In this document: one piece after another, positions 1 through 6,477 of the stretch
How positions within the stretch are numbered: the stretch's first letter is position 1
Layout of the letters: the number at the start of each line of letters is the position of its first letter
Origin: an uncultured Bacillus sp.
GTDB lineage: Bacteria > Bacillota > Bacilli > Bacillales > Cytobacillaceae
Direction: 5' to 3'
DNA: 15,240 nt
NCBI GenBank assembly: GCA_937894355.1
Contig: CALCRD010000481.1
Coordinates: 1 to 15,240, forward strand
Position numbers and translations under genes: made by a program
The notes under the pieces: model-generated
The model's database searches: none
Told to the model about the DNA's origin: nothing
Seen by the model: the letters and a program-made list of their open reading frames with translations, nothing else

Positions 1-33
1 ATCACTTTATCCTGAACACATATTATATTTTAT

Positions 34-78
34 CTATTTTTCGTAAAAATATCTAGCAATTTCTATCGACACAGTCAT
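34..78 (-). CDS. Possible 14-residue leader-type small ORF, unrecognised
   Basis: Reading leftward from an ATG at 78, a 14-codon frame (MTVSIEIARYFYEK) ends in TAG. It is preceded by a strong ribosome binding site (TTGGAGGAATAAA before the ATG), which is the only reason to list it. It diverges from hemQ. I do not recognise the peptide. It could be a genuine micro-protein, the start of a gene broken by the stop codon, or chance. No downstream frame continues it convincingly before the window edge. Confidence 0.2.
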   Translation of the reverse strand: MTVSIEIARYFYEK

Positions 79-173
79 TTTATTCCTCCAAAAGTGTTTA
101 TTAATATGTGTCTAGGTGAAACTATGATATAGTAATCATGGAAATTTAGAATAATATTTAGGAGTGATTATAG

Positions 174-920
174 ATGAGTGAAGCAGCAATTACGCTAGAT
201 GGTTGGTATTGTTTACACGACTTCCGTACCGTTGATTGGACTCTATGGAAAATGTTATCAAGCGATGAACGCCAATACGCCATTCATGAATTTCTTAATT
301 TAGTAGAAAAATGGAATCAAACACAAACTGGCAATGAAGGGAGCCATGCCCTTTACACAGTAGTTGGCCAAAAAGCAGACTTTATGATGATGATTTTGCG
401 TCCGACAATGGAAGAGCTTAATGAAATCGAAACAGAATTTAACAAAACAAAATTAGCGGAATACACCATTCCAGCTCATTCATATGTTTCCGTTGTTGAA
501 TTAAGCAACTATCTACCAGCGGACGAGGATCCATATCAAAATGCTATGGTCCGCGCTCGCCTTTATCCGATCTTACCAAAAGCGAAATACGTTTGTTTCT
601 ATCCAATGGACAAGCGTCGCCAGGGCAATGACAACTGGTACATGCTTCCAATGGAAGACCGTCGCGACATGATGCGCAGCCACGGTATGATTGGTCGCCA
701 ATATGCTGGAAAAGTAAAACAAATTATCACTGGTTCAGTAGGTTTTGACGATTACGAGTGGGGCGTTACTCTATTCTCAGACGATGTCCTTCAATTCAAA
801 AAACTCGTATACGAAATGCGCTTTGACGAAGTAAGTGCCCGCTACGGCGAATTCGGCTCATTCTTCGTTGGAAACCTGCTTAATGAAGACGAAGTAATGA
901 AGTTTTTACACGTCAACTAA
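174..920 (+). CDS. hemQ: Coproheme decarboxylase HemQ (chlorite dismutase-like family)
   Basis: This cytosolic enzyme catalyses the last step of the coproporphyrin-dependent heme pathway of Gram-positive bacteria, the peroxide-driven decarboxylation of two propionates of coproheme to give heme b. The 248-residue length is normal for the family. The sequence shows YPMDKRR at 143-149, where Tyr143 and Lys147 match the family's catalytic Tyr and nearby Lys. It also shows MRSHGMIGRQYAGKVKQ from 167, where His170 fits the proximal heme ligand, followed by the conserved ITGSVGFDDYEWGVTLF stretch. The start is ATG at 174 with AGGAG nine bases upstream. A TATGAT (123-128) could be its -10 box, but I see no good -35. 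It is followed directly by a strong terminator, so it is probably monocistronic. The identification is secure. Confidence 0.96.
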   Translation: MSEAAITLDGWYCLHDFRTVDWTLWKMLSSDERQYAIHEFLNLVEKWNQTQTGNEGSHALYTVVGQKADFMMMILRPTMEELNEIETEFNKTKLAEYTIPAHSYVSVVELSNYLPADEDPYQNAMVRARLYPILPKAKYVCFYPMDKRRQGNDNWYMLPMEDRRDMMRSHGMIGRQYAGKVKQIITGSVGFDDYEWGVTLFSDDVLQFKKLVYEMRFDEVSARYGEFGSFFVGNLLNEDEVMKFLHVN

Positions 921-940
921 AAATTCCAAGTCCCACATTG

Positions 941-984
941 AAAAAGCTCCCACCTGATTCGATCAGGGCTGGGAGCTTTTTTTA
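941..984 (+). terminator. Intrinsic terminator of hemQ
   Basis: An A-rich stem AAAAAGCTCCCA (941-952) pairs with TGGGAGCTTTTT (970-981). Inner pairing is CCTGAT/GATCAGG-like, and a run of T follows. It lies 20 bases after the hemQ stop codon. The A tract on the left also makes it usable from the other strand. Confidence 0.9.
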
Positions 985-1016
985 TGCTCTTTTTTCAAAC
1001 TGTGTTGCTTTTTAAG

Positions 1017-1031
1017 ATGGAAACGTTTCCT
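1017..1031. promoter_or_regulatory. cre-like perfect palindrome (candidate CcpA site)
   Basis: ATGGAAACGTTTCCT contains the 12-base perfect palindrome GGAAACGTTTCC. It fits the loose catabolite-responsive element consensus WTGNAANCGNWNNCW at every position. It lies between the hemQ terminator and the candidate gerQ promoter, about 120 bases before the gerQ start. Short palindromes can match by chance, and spore coat genes are not classic CcpA targets, so the role is uncertain. Confidence 0.35.
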
Positions 1032-1063
1032 TCAGGATTAATTTAACAGTTTTGTGTGGATAA

Positions 1064-1091
1064 TCATATTTTTCCAAAAGTCTCATATTAT
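1064..1091 (+). promoter_or_regulatory. Candidate sigma-E (mother-cell) promoter of gerQ
   Basis: TCATATT at 1064-1070 matches the sigma-E -35 consensus (KMATATT). CATATTAT at 1084-1091 resembles its -10 (CATACANT), with a 13-base spacer, slightly short of the usual 14. It lies about 60 bases before the gerQ start codon, and gerQ orthologues are expressed in the mother cell during sporulation. The -10 has mismatches, so this is a reasonable but unproven call. Confidence 0.45.
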
Positions 1092-1150
1092 TTAAACAGT
1101 GAGTCCACTTTCAGAAAAGAAATTTACTTTTTTTATAGGAGGGCAATAAT

Positions 1151-1666
1151 TTGAACTTTCAAAATCCTAACCCTTATTTGGGATATGGCGTATCCCCGCA
1201 AGGTTTTCAAGCATACCCTAAACAAGGACAAATGCCCCAGTTTGGGGGACAATTTCCACAGGCTGGATTTCCACCGGTAGCTTCTGGAGGACAAATGCCT
1301 CCAAGTCCGCCAATGGGGCAATTTCCACAACCAACACCAGGGGCCACAAATGTTATTCCTGGGGCCCAAGTTCCGGGAATGCTTCCCCTTGAAGCGTCTT
1401 ATGTTGAAAATATTTTACGGTTAAACAAAGGAAAGCTTGTGACCGCTTATTTGACTTTTGAAAACAACACCGAAAGAAATAACATGGTCGTGCGCGGAAT
1501 TATTGAAGCAGCCGGCCGTGATCATTTGATTCTGTCCGATCCGCAATCTGGAATGCGCTATTTACTACTCATGGTCTATTTAGATTATGTTACCTTTGAT
1601 GAGGAAATTGATTACGAATACCCGTTTAATGGTGGACCTTCCATTACATCCTTTCCACCAAGGTAA
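1151..1666 (+). CDS. gerQ: Spore coat protein GerQ
   Basis: GerQ (YwdL) is a spore coat protein of Bacillus. It is needed for proper localisation of the cortex-lytic enzyme CwlJ and is cross-linked into the coat by transglutaminase. The 171-residue protein has a low-complexity, Pro/Gly/Gln/Phe-rich N-terminal part (about residues 1-75, with repeated GGQ(F/M)P and PQ motifs). The compact conserved C-terminal domain (about 78-171) contains LPLEASYVENILRLNKGK and a tail DEEIDYEYPFNGGPS. The start is TTG at 1151, chosen because AGGAGGG lies seven bases upstream and no other start fits. The lysines near the N terminus that are the known cross-linking sites in B. subtilis are missing here; the first Lys is residue 24. 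It is transcribed alone and ends at a shared terminator. Confidence 0.93.
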   Translation: MNFQNPNPYLGYGVSPQGFQAYPKQGQMPQFGGQFPQAGFPPVASGGQMPPSPPMGQFPQPTPGATNVIPGAQVPGMLPLEASYVENILRLNKGKLVTAYLTFENNTERNNMVVRGIIEAAGRDHLILSDPQSGMRYLLLMVYLDYVTFDEEIDYEYPFNGGPSITSFPPR

Positions 1667-1736
1667 ATCAAGCAGAGCTTATAATAAGTGGAATTTCCAG
1701 CAGTGGCGGGTTTACCCCCTTCATCTACGATTAACA

Positions 1737-1775
1737 GAAAAACTCCTGAAGTATGAATACTTCGGGAGTTTTTTA
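1737..1775. terminator. Bidirectional terminator between gerQ and ywdK
   Basis: A long stem AAAACTCCTGAAGTAT/ATACTTCGGGAGTTTT closes on a two-base loop around 1755-1756. It has an A tract on the left and a T tract on the right. It lies between the convergent ends of gerQ (+) and ywdK (-) and can stop transcription from both sides. Confidence 0.9.
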
Positions 1776-1784
1776 ATAACGTAT

Positions 1785-2156
1785 TTACAAATGTTTCACT
1801 GCAGCGATGACAATTAAGATCCATGCTATGACCATGGCAACGCCACCAAAAGGTGTAATCGCTCCTAAAATGGTGATTCCTGATAGAGCTAATACAAATA
1901 AGCTTCCAGCAAAAAGTATGATGCCGGCAAACATTAACCAACCAGCAGTGGAAATTAGCTTACTTGTCGGAAATTTGCCTGCTAATAGACCTACCACTAA
2001 CAATCCAAGCGCGTGGTACATTTGGTATTGAACTCCTGTATTCCAGATGCCCAAAGAATACTCATCAAGAGAAGCTTTTAAGGCATGAGCTCCGAATGCG
2101 CCCAATGCCACAGATAAACAGGCATTAATTGCCCCTAAAATAATAAATTTTTTCAT
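1785..2156 (-). CDS. ywdK: DUF423 family small membrane protein YwdK
   Basis: This is a 123-residue, very hydrophobic protein with about four membrane-spanning segments, of unknown function. The family signature is visible near the N terminus (GAFGAHALKASL), followed by NTGVQYQMYHALGLLVVGLLAG and a C-terminal pair of helices. The open frame extends 25 codons further upstream. I place the start at ATG 2156 because MKKFIILGAINACLSV is the normal family N terminus and the upstream residues are polar and unlike the family. The ribosome binding site is poor: a GGGGGAA stretch lies about five bases before the ATG. In B. subtilis ywdK is also next to gerQ, which supports the assignment. It shares a terminator with gerQ. 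Confidence 0.88.
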   Translation of the reverse strand: MKKFIILGAINACLSVALGAFGAHALKASLDEYSLGIWNTGVQYQMYHALGLLVVGLLAGKFPTSKLISTAGWLMFAGIILFAGSLFVLALSGITILGAITPFGGVAMVIAWILIVIAAVKHL

Positions 2157-2566
2157 GTTTTTCCCCCATCTTTCTGTTCCTACTTTACTTAAGTTGATTC
2201 CTGCTGATGTCCACTCCCTTATCGCAGACAACTTGCAAAAATCAAATCAAAATCCACAACTACCATTAACAGAGTTTTACAAAAAATGACCTTCTCTATT
2301 TTAACTTATTTACAAATTGATTTCATGAATCTAGCTTGAATTGTTGGTTTGCTTTTTCTAAAACAACCATTTGGTTTCTGGTGAGCTTTAATTTTATCCT
2401 CTCCCTTTAAGCTAGGCAGGCACGAAGGACTGCTCGACGTTCGATTTTAAAAAAAAGCCGAAGTTGTGGGATCTTCGGACACCGTTGACCCTTTTTCTCT
2501 GATTCGTGTCCGAAGTTGCGAGGATAAGGCATTTCCTCCATTCAAGCCCCCCAATTACCTAACAAA
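2157..2566. other. Gene-free stretch between ywdK and moeB
   Basis: This stretch of about 410 bases has no convincing gene. On the minus strand a 15-codon ATG frame (MVVLEKANQQFKLDS, ending at 2323) lies after a purine-rich AAAGGGAGAGG, but it is too short to support. The right part carries the repeat cluster listed separately (2458-2515). I see no tRNA, riboswitch or promoter that I can defend. Confidence 0.6.
2458..2518. repeat. Cluster of interlocking inverted and direct repeats
   Basis: CTTCGGACAC (2473-2482) is a perfect inverted match to GTGTCCGAAG (2506-2515). The nonamer CCGAAGTTG occurs directly repeated at 2458-2466 and 2510-2518. The left CCGAAG can also pair with CTTCGG at 2473-2478. 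The segment could therefore fold into two mutually exclusive hairpins, one of 6 bp and one of 10 bp. No T tract follows, so it is not a standard terminator. It may be a fragment of an interspersed repeat. Confidence 0.6.
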
Positions 2567-2597
2567 AAAACTCGTATCAATCTCGATACGAGTTTCA
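2567..2597 (-). terminator. Intrinsic terminator of the fdh/Moco operon
   Basis: CTCGTATC (2571-2578) pairs with GATACGAG (2585-2592) around a six-base loop, extended by AAA/TTT. On the minus strand the stem is followed by a run of seven T. It starts immediately after the moeB stop codon and marks the end of the minus-strand gene series. Confidence 0.92.
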
Positions 2598-2599
2598 GA

Positions 2600-3622
2600 T
2601 TACCCTAATAATCTTTGGTATAGCGATTTTGCTTGATTTAGATCCTTGGTGCCATGAATTAAGGCTCGACCATCAGTGAAAATGACCATTCGCTTGCCTT
2701 CATATTCAACCGACAGCAAATAGGGATTTGCTTTTACTTCATATCCTAATGTAGAAAGCTGCTCTGACAACACCAATAAGTTAAATTCACCTTGTTTTGG
2801 CGGACGAACTTGAACGGTGTCTCTGCCGCACAGTACCGTTGATTTTGTCATATTTTCCACATCAAGATAAGGATAAGTCGGGTGGTCTCCACAGGAGAGG
2901 CAACCGGGATCCTTGGCTTTGGACATCTTCATTGTTGAAAATTGATTTCGCCATAGGTCAAAACTAACAAAGCCTGTCCGCACAGCTTCCCAATCCTCCA
3001 CTAGAATCTTTAAAGCCTCAGCAACTTGATTGGCGATCACCATACCGACAGCCGGGGCAATAATTCCCCCAGTATCACAGGTCATTCCCTGAATCGGGAT
3101 GGCTTTCAACAAGCAATTCAAGCAGGGCGTTACCCCTGGCACGATCGTAAAACTCATGCCGAAGCTGCCAACACAGGCTCCATAAATCCAGGGAATCTTG
3201 TACTTTTGTGAAATGTCGTTTATCATCATTCTCGTTTCAAAATTATCTGTGGCATCAAGAATTAAATCTATGCCGCCAGCGACCAGCTCGGTCATTAGTT
3301 CTGGAGTAGCATCAGCAATTAACGCAGAAATCTCAACATCTGAATTGATGGCCTTCAAGCGTAATTCGGCGGCAGCCGCTTTTGGTAGCTTTTCGCGGAC
3401 ATCTGCTTCGGTATAAAGCTGCTGACGCTGCAGATTGCTTGCTTCAACATAATCGCGGTCAACAATGGTCAGCTTACCAATCCCGGCTCTTGTCATCATT
3501 TCGGCGCTGCCAGAACCTAAGGCACCAGCTCCAATGATTAACACATGCTTACGGCTAATTTTGGTTTGGCCACCAGTACCAATTTGCGGGAATAGCGTTT
3601 GACGGGAATAGCGTTCTGACAT
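2600..3622 (-). CDS. moeB: MoaD-adenylating enzyme MoeB (ThiF/MoeB/HesA family)
   Basis: This E1-like enzyme uses ATP to adenylate the C-terminal glycine of MoaD so that it can be converted to the thiocarboxylate used in molybdopterin synthesis. The 340-residue protein has the nucleotide-binding loop GAGALGSGSAEMMTRAGIGKLTIVDRD (31-57), NLQRQ (63-67) with the adenylation arginine, and DATDNFETR (123-131). Zinc ligands are C167/C170 and C241/C244, and the candidate catalytic Cys182 lies in TCDTGGI. About 80 C-terminal residues extend beyond the E1 core, as in other Bacillus MoeB proteins. The start is ATG 3622, four bases after the moaD stop, with the ribosome binding site GGGGGGTGA inside the moaD end. 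A GTG at 3637 would lack such a site. The family overlaps with ThiF, but adjacency to moaD and moaE favours MoeB. Confidence 0.9.
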   Translation of the reverse strand: MSERYSRQTLFPQIGTGGQTKISRKHVLIIGAGALGSGSAEMMTRAGIGKLTIVDRDYVEASNLQRQQLYTEADVREKLPKAAAAELRLKAINSDVEISALIADATPELMTELVAGGIDLILDATDNFETRMMINDISQKYKIPWIYGACVGSFGMSFTIVPGVTPCLNCLLKAIPIQGMTCDTGGIIAPAVGMVIANQVAEALKILVEDWEAVRTGFVSFDLWRNQFSTMKMSKAKDPGCLSCGDHPTYPYLDVENMTKSTVLCGRDTVQVRPPKQGEFNLLVLSEQLSTLGYEVKANPYLLSVEYEGKRMVIFTDGRALIHGTKDLNQAKSLYQRLLG

Positions 3623-3626
3623 GTCT

Positions 3627-3860
3627 TCACCCCCCACTTACTGGCGGAATAAAGGCAATCACATCTCCGTCGTTAATCACTTCATCGTCTCCAGAAAATT
3701 CTTCATTAAGGGCTGTCATCACGGTATCAAGTTTTAAAACTGGGAACATTTCCCGGAGCAGCTCTTTTGCTTCAGCAACCGTTTTTCCAGACAACTCTAA
3801 GCTTAAAAATTCTTCTCCAACAGCGTCGCGTAAATGAGCAAAAAACATTACTTTATTCAC
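3627..3860 (-). CDS. moaD: Molybdopterin synthase sulfur-carrier subunit MoaD
   Basis: This small ubiquitin-fold protein donates sulfur from its C-terminal thiocarboxylate to precursor Z (cyclic pyranopterin monophosphate). It ends in the required Gly-Gly (FIPPVSGG). The 77-residue length is typical. A longer frame begins at 3899, but I place the start at GTG 3860 (VNKVMFFAHLRDAVGEE), with GGAGGAG about ten bases upstream. The extra residues of the long frame (MLIRQENRRRVIC) only mirror the end of moaE in another frame. It overlaps the moaE stop by eight bases (GTGAATAA), which implies translational coupling, as expected for two subunits of one enzyme. Confidence 0.93.
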   Translation of the reverse strand: MNKVMFFAHLRDAVGEEFLSLELSGKTVAEAKELLREMFPVLKLDTVMTALNEEFSGDDEVINDGDVIAFIPPVSGG

Positions 3861-4317
3861 GCAAATCACTCTCCTCCGGTTTTCCTGACGGATAAGCAAC
3901 CGTCTCTAGCTGATTGCCAATCCATTCTTCTCCATCTTCCCAATGTTCTTTTTTCCAAATTGGCACAATTTCTTTAATGCGTTCAATGGCATAGCGATTG
4001 GCTTCATAAGCATCCGCACGGTGCGGTGTTGAGACGGCAATGACCACGGCGATATCCGTGATTTCTAACCGGCCGACCCGGTGGGTAATCGCAACTTTTG
4101 TTCCCGGCCAGCGCTCAGCAATTTCAGCACCAATTTGTTCGAGTTTTTTCACAGCCATTGGTTCATAGGCTTCGTATATGAGATAGAGCGTTTTTTTTCC
4201 TTTGGTTAGCTCGCGGACAGTACCGATAAAGGTTGTTATTGCACCAGCATCTCGTTGGACCACTTTATTTATGATCGACTGTGTATCAATTGTCTCTTTA
4301 GCAATTGTAAAATTCAT
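3853..4317 (-). CDS. moaE: Molybdopterin synthase catalytic subunit MoaE
   Basis: MoaE is the large subunit of molybdopterin synthase. It inserts two sulfurs, carried by MoaD, into cyclic pyranopterin monophosphate. The 154-residue protein has the family motifs GAITTFIGTVRE (25-36), THRVGRLEITDIAVVIAVSTPHRADAY (78-104) and the lysine-rich PIWKKEHWEDGEEWI (119-133) that supplies active-site lysines. The start is ATG 4317, preceded by GAGGTGA. The GTG at 4326 is less well placed. It is the first gene after the intergenic repeat 4371-4500, which separates it from the upstream MoeA fusion by 220 bases, so it may depend on read-through or on a promoter I cannot identify. Confidence 0.94.
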   Translation of the reverse strand: MNFTIAKETIDTQSIINKVVQRDAGAITTFIGTVRELTKGKKTLYLIYEAYEPMAVKKLEQIGAEIAERWPGTKVAITHRVGRLEITDIAVVIAVSTPHRADAYEANRYAIERIKEIVPIWKKEHWEDGEEWIGNQLETVAYPSGKPEESDLRE

Positions 4318-4370
4318 TAGAATCACCTCGTTTTTTATCGATGTTTACTTATGCCCTGTTAAACTTGGCT

Positions 4371-4500
4371 GTTGATTTCCGCTACAGACACTCCGCTTTC
4401 CGCAGGCTCGCACGAAGGCCTCCTTCGGTCGTTCCTTCCTTCGGAGTCTCACTCAGCTCGTGCTCCTGCAGGAGTCTGCGTGTCTTCCGCTCCAATCAAC
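4371..4500. repeat. Palindromic interspersed repeat, complete copy (about 130 bp)
   Basis: The element starts GTTGATTTCCGCT and ends CTCCAATCAAC, so GTTGATT is an inverted terminal motif. Internally it holds nested hairpins: CGAAGG-CCT-CCTTCG (4413-4427), the 12-base palindrome CTCCTGCAGGAG, and outer GCACGA/TCGTGC and GACAC/GTGTC pairings. It is markedly more GC-rich than the surrounding spacer. Its first 54 bases match 15187-15240 with two differences, in the same orientation. I recall similar elements scattered between genes in many Bacillaceae. It encodes no protein and lies inside the operon, between the MoeA fusion and moaE. Confidence 0.85.
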
Positions 4501-4537
4501 ATAAGTGTACAAAATCAACACTGATCATTAACATAGT

Positions 4538-6463
4538 TTATTCTTTAAAGAAGATGGGCTCGGGGTGCTCGACTACCGTGTAGCCACCGATTTTTTCGAC
4601 TTCTTGCTTAAAGCTCTCACTTTGAATGACGTTAATTAACCATTTACCTTGTTCACTTTCAAAAAAGGCCTGGGACATTAATAAATCGTAGGATTCATCG
4701 GCGACAGGGATAAAGTCTAGGTTCATTATTTTTGCTGCTGGAAAAATACCCAACCCTGCTGAGTTGGAATCTCCGTTTACTTCGGCGGCAACACTCAAAT
4801 GAGAAAACATTTCGCGATCATAGCCAGTAATTTCTTCTGGAGTTAGTCCCGCTTCATCCAAAAGCATATCAAACAAAATTCTTGTACCGGCACCTTTTTG
4901 ACGATTAACAAAAGAAACCTGGTTATTGGCAATATCCTTCACGTTTCCGATTTCGTTAGGATTACCTTTTGGTACCATCCAGCCCTGCGTTCGTTTTAAG
5001 AACGGTAAGAGGACAACCTTTTGTTTTGCTAAGATTTTTTTTACATAAGAAAGGTTGTATTCATTCGTTTCTGGATCTAATAAGTGAATGCCTGCTACAT
5101 GGGCTTCGCCTTTACGGATGGCCATTAAGCCGGCCATTGAGCCAATATGGGAGGATACAATTGTCATGTCGGTATGCTCCCGTTTTAGGTGTGCGGACAG
5201 CAGGTCGATGGTAAGATCGTGACTACCACTGAACAGTAGAGCGTTTTTGATTTCCTCAACTGATTTCAGCAGTTCGATTTCGACGATATCACCTTGTTCA
5301 TAGCCTAATAGGTCAGGTGGCACGACTAGAATGCCGTCCGCACGAACATAGGACATGGTTACCCCAGCATTCCTTGTTAGTGGATTGGCAACAAATTGGC
5401 CATTGACATAGCCGATATTCATCCGGACAAAATCCTCTGCACCCATGGTTGATACTATTCGCCGTCCAAGCGTCACTTCGAGCTTTTGCCGGGTGGGCTC
5501 AGGGATTTGGAGGTATTTGCAAATTAGCGGCCTGACAAACCATTCGAGCGCAAAATAAGCCGATACCGGATAACCTGGAACACCAACGACGATTTTGTTA
5601 TTGATTTTCCCTAAAATCACCGGTTTGCCTGGTCTGGTGGCGACTCCATGGGTAAAGACGGTGCCGAGCTCGGCTAAAATATGGACGGTATAATCTTTTG
5701 AGCCCGCAGATGAGCCGGCATTAATGACGACGATGTCTGAAGTTTCCACAGCAGCCAACAAGGCAGCTTTGATTTTTTCCGGGTCATCTTTGACAATGTC
5801 ATGGAGGATGGGTTGGCCGCCCCAATCCTTGATGAATCCGGAAAAAACAGTGCCATTAAATTCGATGATGCGGCCGGATGCCAAGTCGGTGTCAGCTGAG
5901 ACAAGTTCATTGCCGGTCGGAATGATGGTGACGACTGGTTTTTTGGTGACGGCTACTTCGGTAATTTGTCCGGCTAATAGGACACCCAGGTCGGCAGGAC
6001 GTAAGCTATGGCCTTGGAGGAATAGCATTTCTTCTTGGGTAATGTCTTCGCCAATAGGGCGAATATGTTGCCAGGGTGTCGCTGGTTCGATGATTTCAAT
6101 CGTATGATCATCGATGACATGAACGTATTCAATCATTATGACGGCATTGAACTCTGGGGGAATGGCGTTCCCGGTGTCGACATAGACGAATTGCTCGCCT
6201 TTTGTTAGTTGGAGCGGATTTTTTTCATGTGCTTCATATGTATTTTCGGCATTCACAGCAATTCCATCCATTGCTGAGGCATGGTAAAATGGCATGGATA
6301 CTTTAGCAAAAATTGGCTCGGCACTGACGCGGCCTAGGGAGTCAACTGTCGGAATGATTTCGGTTTGTCTTGGCAAATCGAAGGCTGTTAACAGTTCGGC
6401 CTTTGCTTCAAGTCGTGGTTTATCTTCTAAGTAAATTTTGCGATTATATTTTTTTGCTTCCAC
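4538..6463 (-). CDS. MoeA molybdotransferase fused to a periplasmic-binding-protein-like domain
   Basis: This is a two-domain 641-residue protein. Residues 1 to about 403 form a complete MoeA domain, with AMDGIAV (64-70), PIGED (136-140), PTGNELV (182-188), NAGSSAGSKDYT (248-259), TRPGKP (276-281) and GVPGYPVSA (294-302). Residues from about 407 to 641 resemble the PBP-like domain COG1910, related to LysR-type effector domains and ModA. They include FSGSHDLTIDLLSAHLK, VAGIHLLDPETNEYN, WMVPKGNP and NRQKGAGTRILFDMLLDEAGL. MoeA transfers molybdenum (or tungsten) to adenylated molybdopterin; the extra domain may sense or bind a ligand such as an oxyanion. No signal peptide is visible, so it is cytosolic. 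The start is GTG 6463 with GGGGGAG seven bases upstream, 14 bases after the preceding moeA. Its exact job beside a second MoeA is unknown. Confidence 0.9.
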   Translation of the reverse strand: MEAKKYNRKIYLEDKPRLEAKAELLTAFDLPRQTEIIPTVDSLGRVSAEPIFAKVSMPFYHASAMDGIAVNAENTYEAHEKNPLQLTKGEQFVYVDTGNAIPPEFNAVIMIEYVHVIDDHTIEIIEPATPWQHIRPIGEDITQEEMLFLQGHSLRPADLGVLLAGQITEVAVTKKPVVTIIPTGNELVSADTDLASGRIIEFNGTVFSGFIKDWGGQPILHDIVKDDPEKIKAALLAAVETSDIVVINAGSSAGSKDYTVHILAELGTVFTHGVATRPGKPVILGKINNKIVVGVPGYPVSAYFALEWFVRPLICKYLQIPEPTRQKLEVTLGRRIVSTMGAEDFVRMNIGYVNGQFVANPLTRNAGVTMSYVRADGILVVPPDLLGYEQGDIVEIELLKSVEEIKNALLFSGSHDLTIDLLSAHLKREHTDMTIVSSHIGSMAGLMAIRKGEAHVAGIHLLDPETNEYNLSYVKKILAKQKVVLLPFLKRTQGWMVPKGNPNEIGNVKDIANNQVSFVNRQKGAGTRILFDMLLDEAGLTPEEITGYDREMFSHLSVAAEVNGDSNSAGLGIFPAAKIMNLDFIPVADESYDLLMSQAFFESEQGKWLINVIQSESFKQEVEKIGGYTVVEHPEPIFFKE

Positions 6464-6477
6464 TTTTGTGCTCCCCC

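Noticed and set aside
2323..2406. Small minus-strand ORF (MVVLEKANQQFKLDS) in the ywdK-moeB spacer.
   Set aside because: It is only 15 codons from its ATG, the purine-rich stretch is too far from that ATG, and nothing recognisable is encoded.
2411..2435. GGCAGGCACGAAGGAC as a decayed copy of the 4371 repeat.
   Set aside because: The shared run is only about eight to ten bases (CACGAAGG), too little to support homology.
4341..4583. Plus-strand 80-codon open frame across the repeat.
   Set aside because: It reads through the palindromic repeat, has no ribosome binding site and has low-complexity Ser/Arg content typical of a spurious frame.
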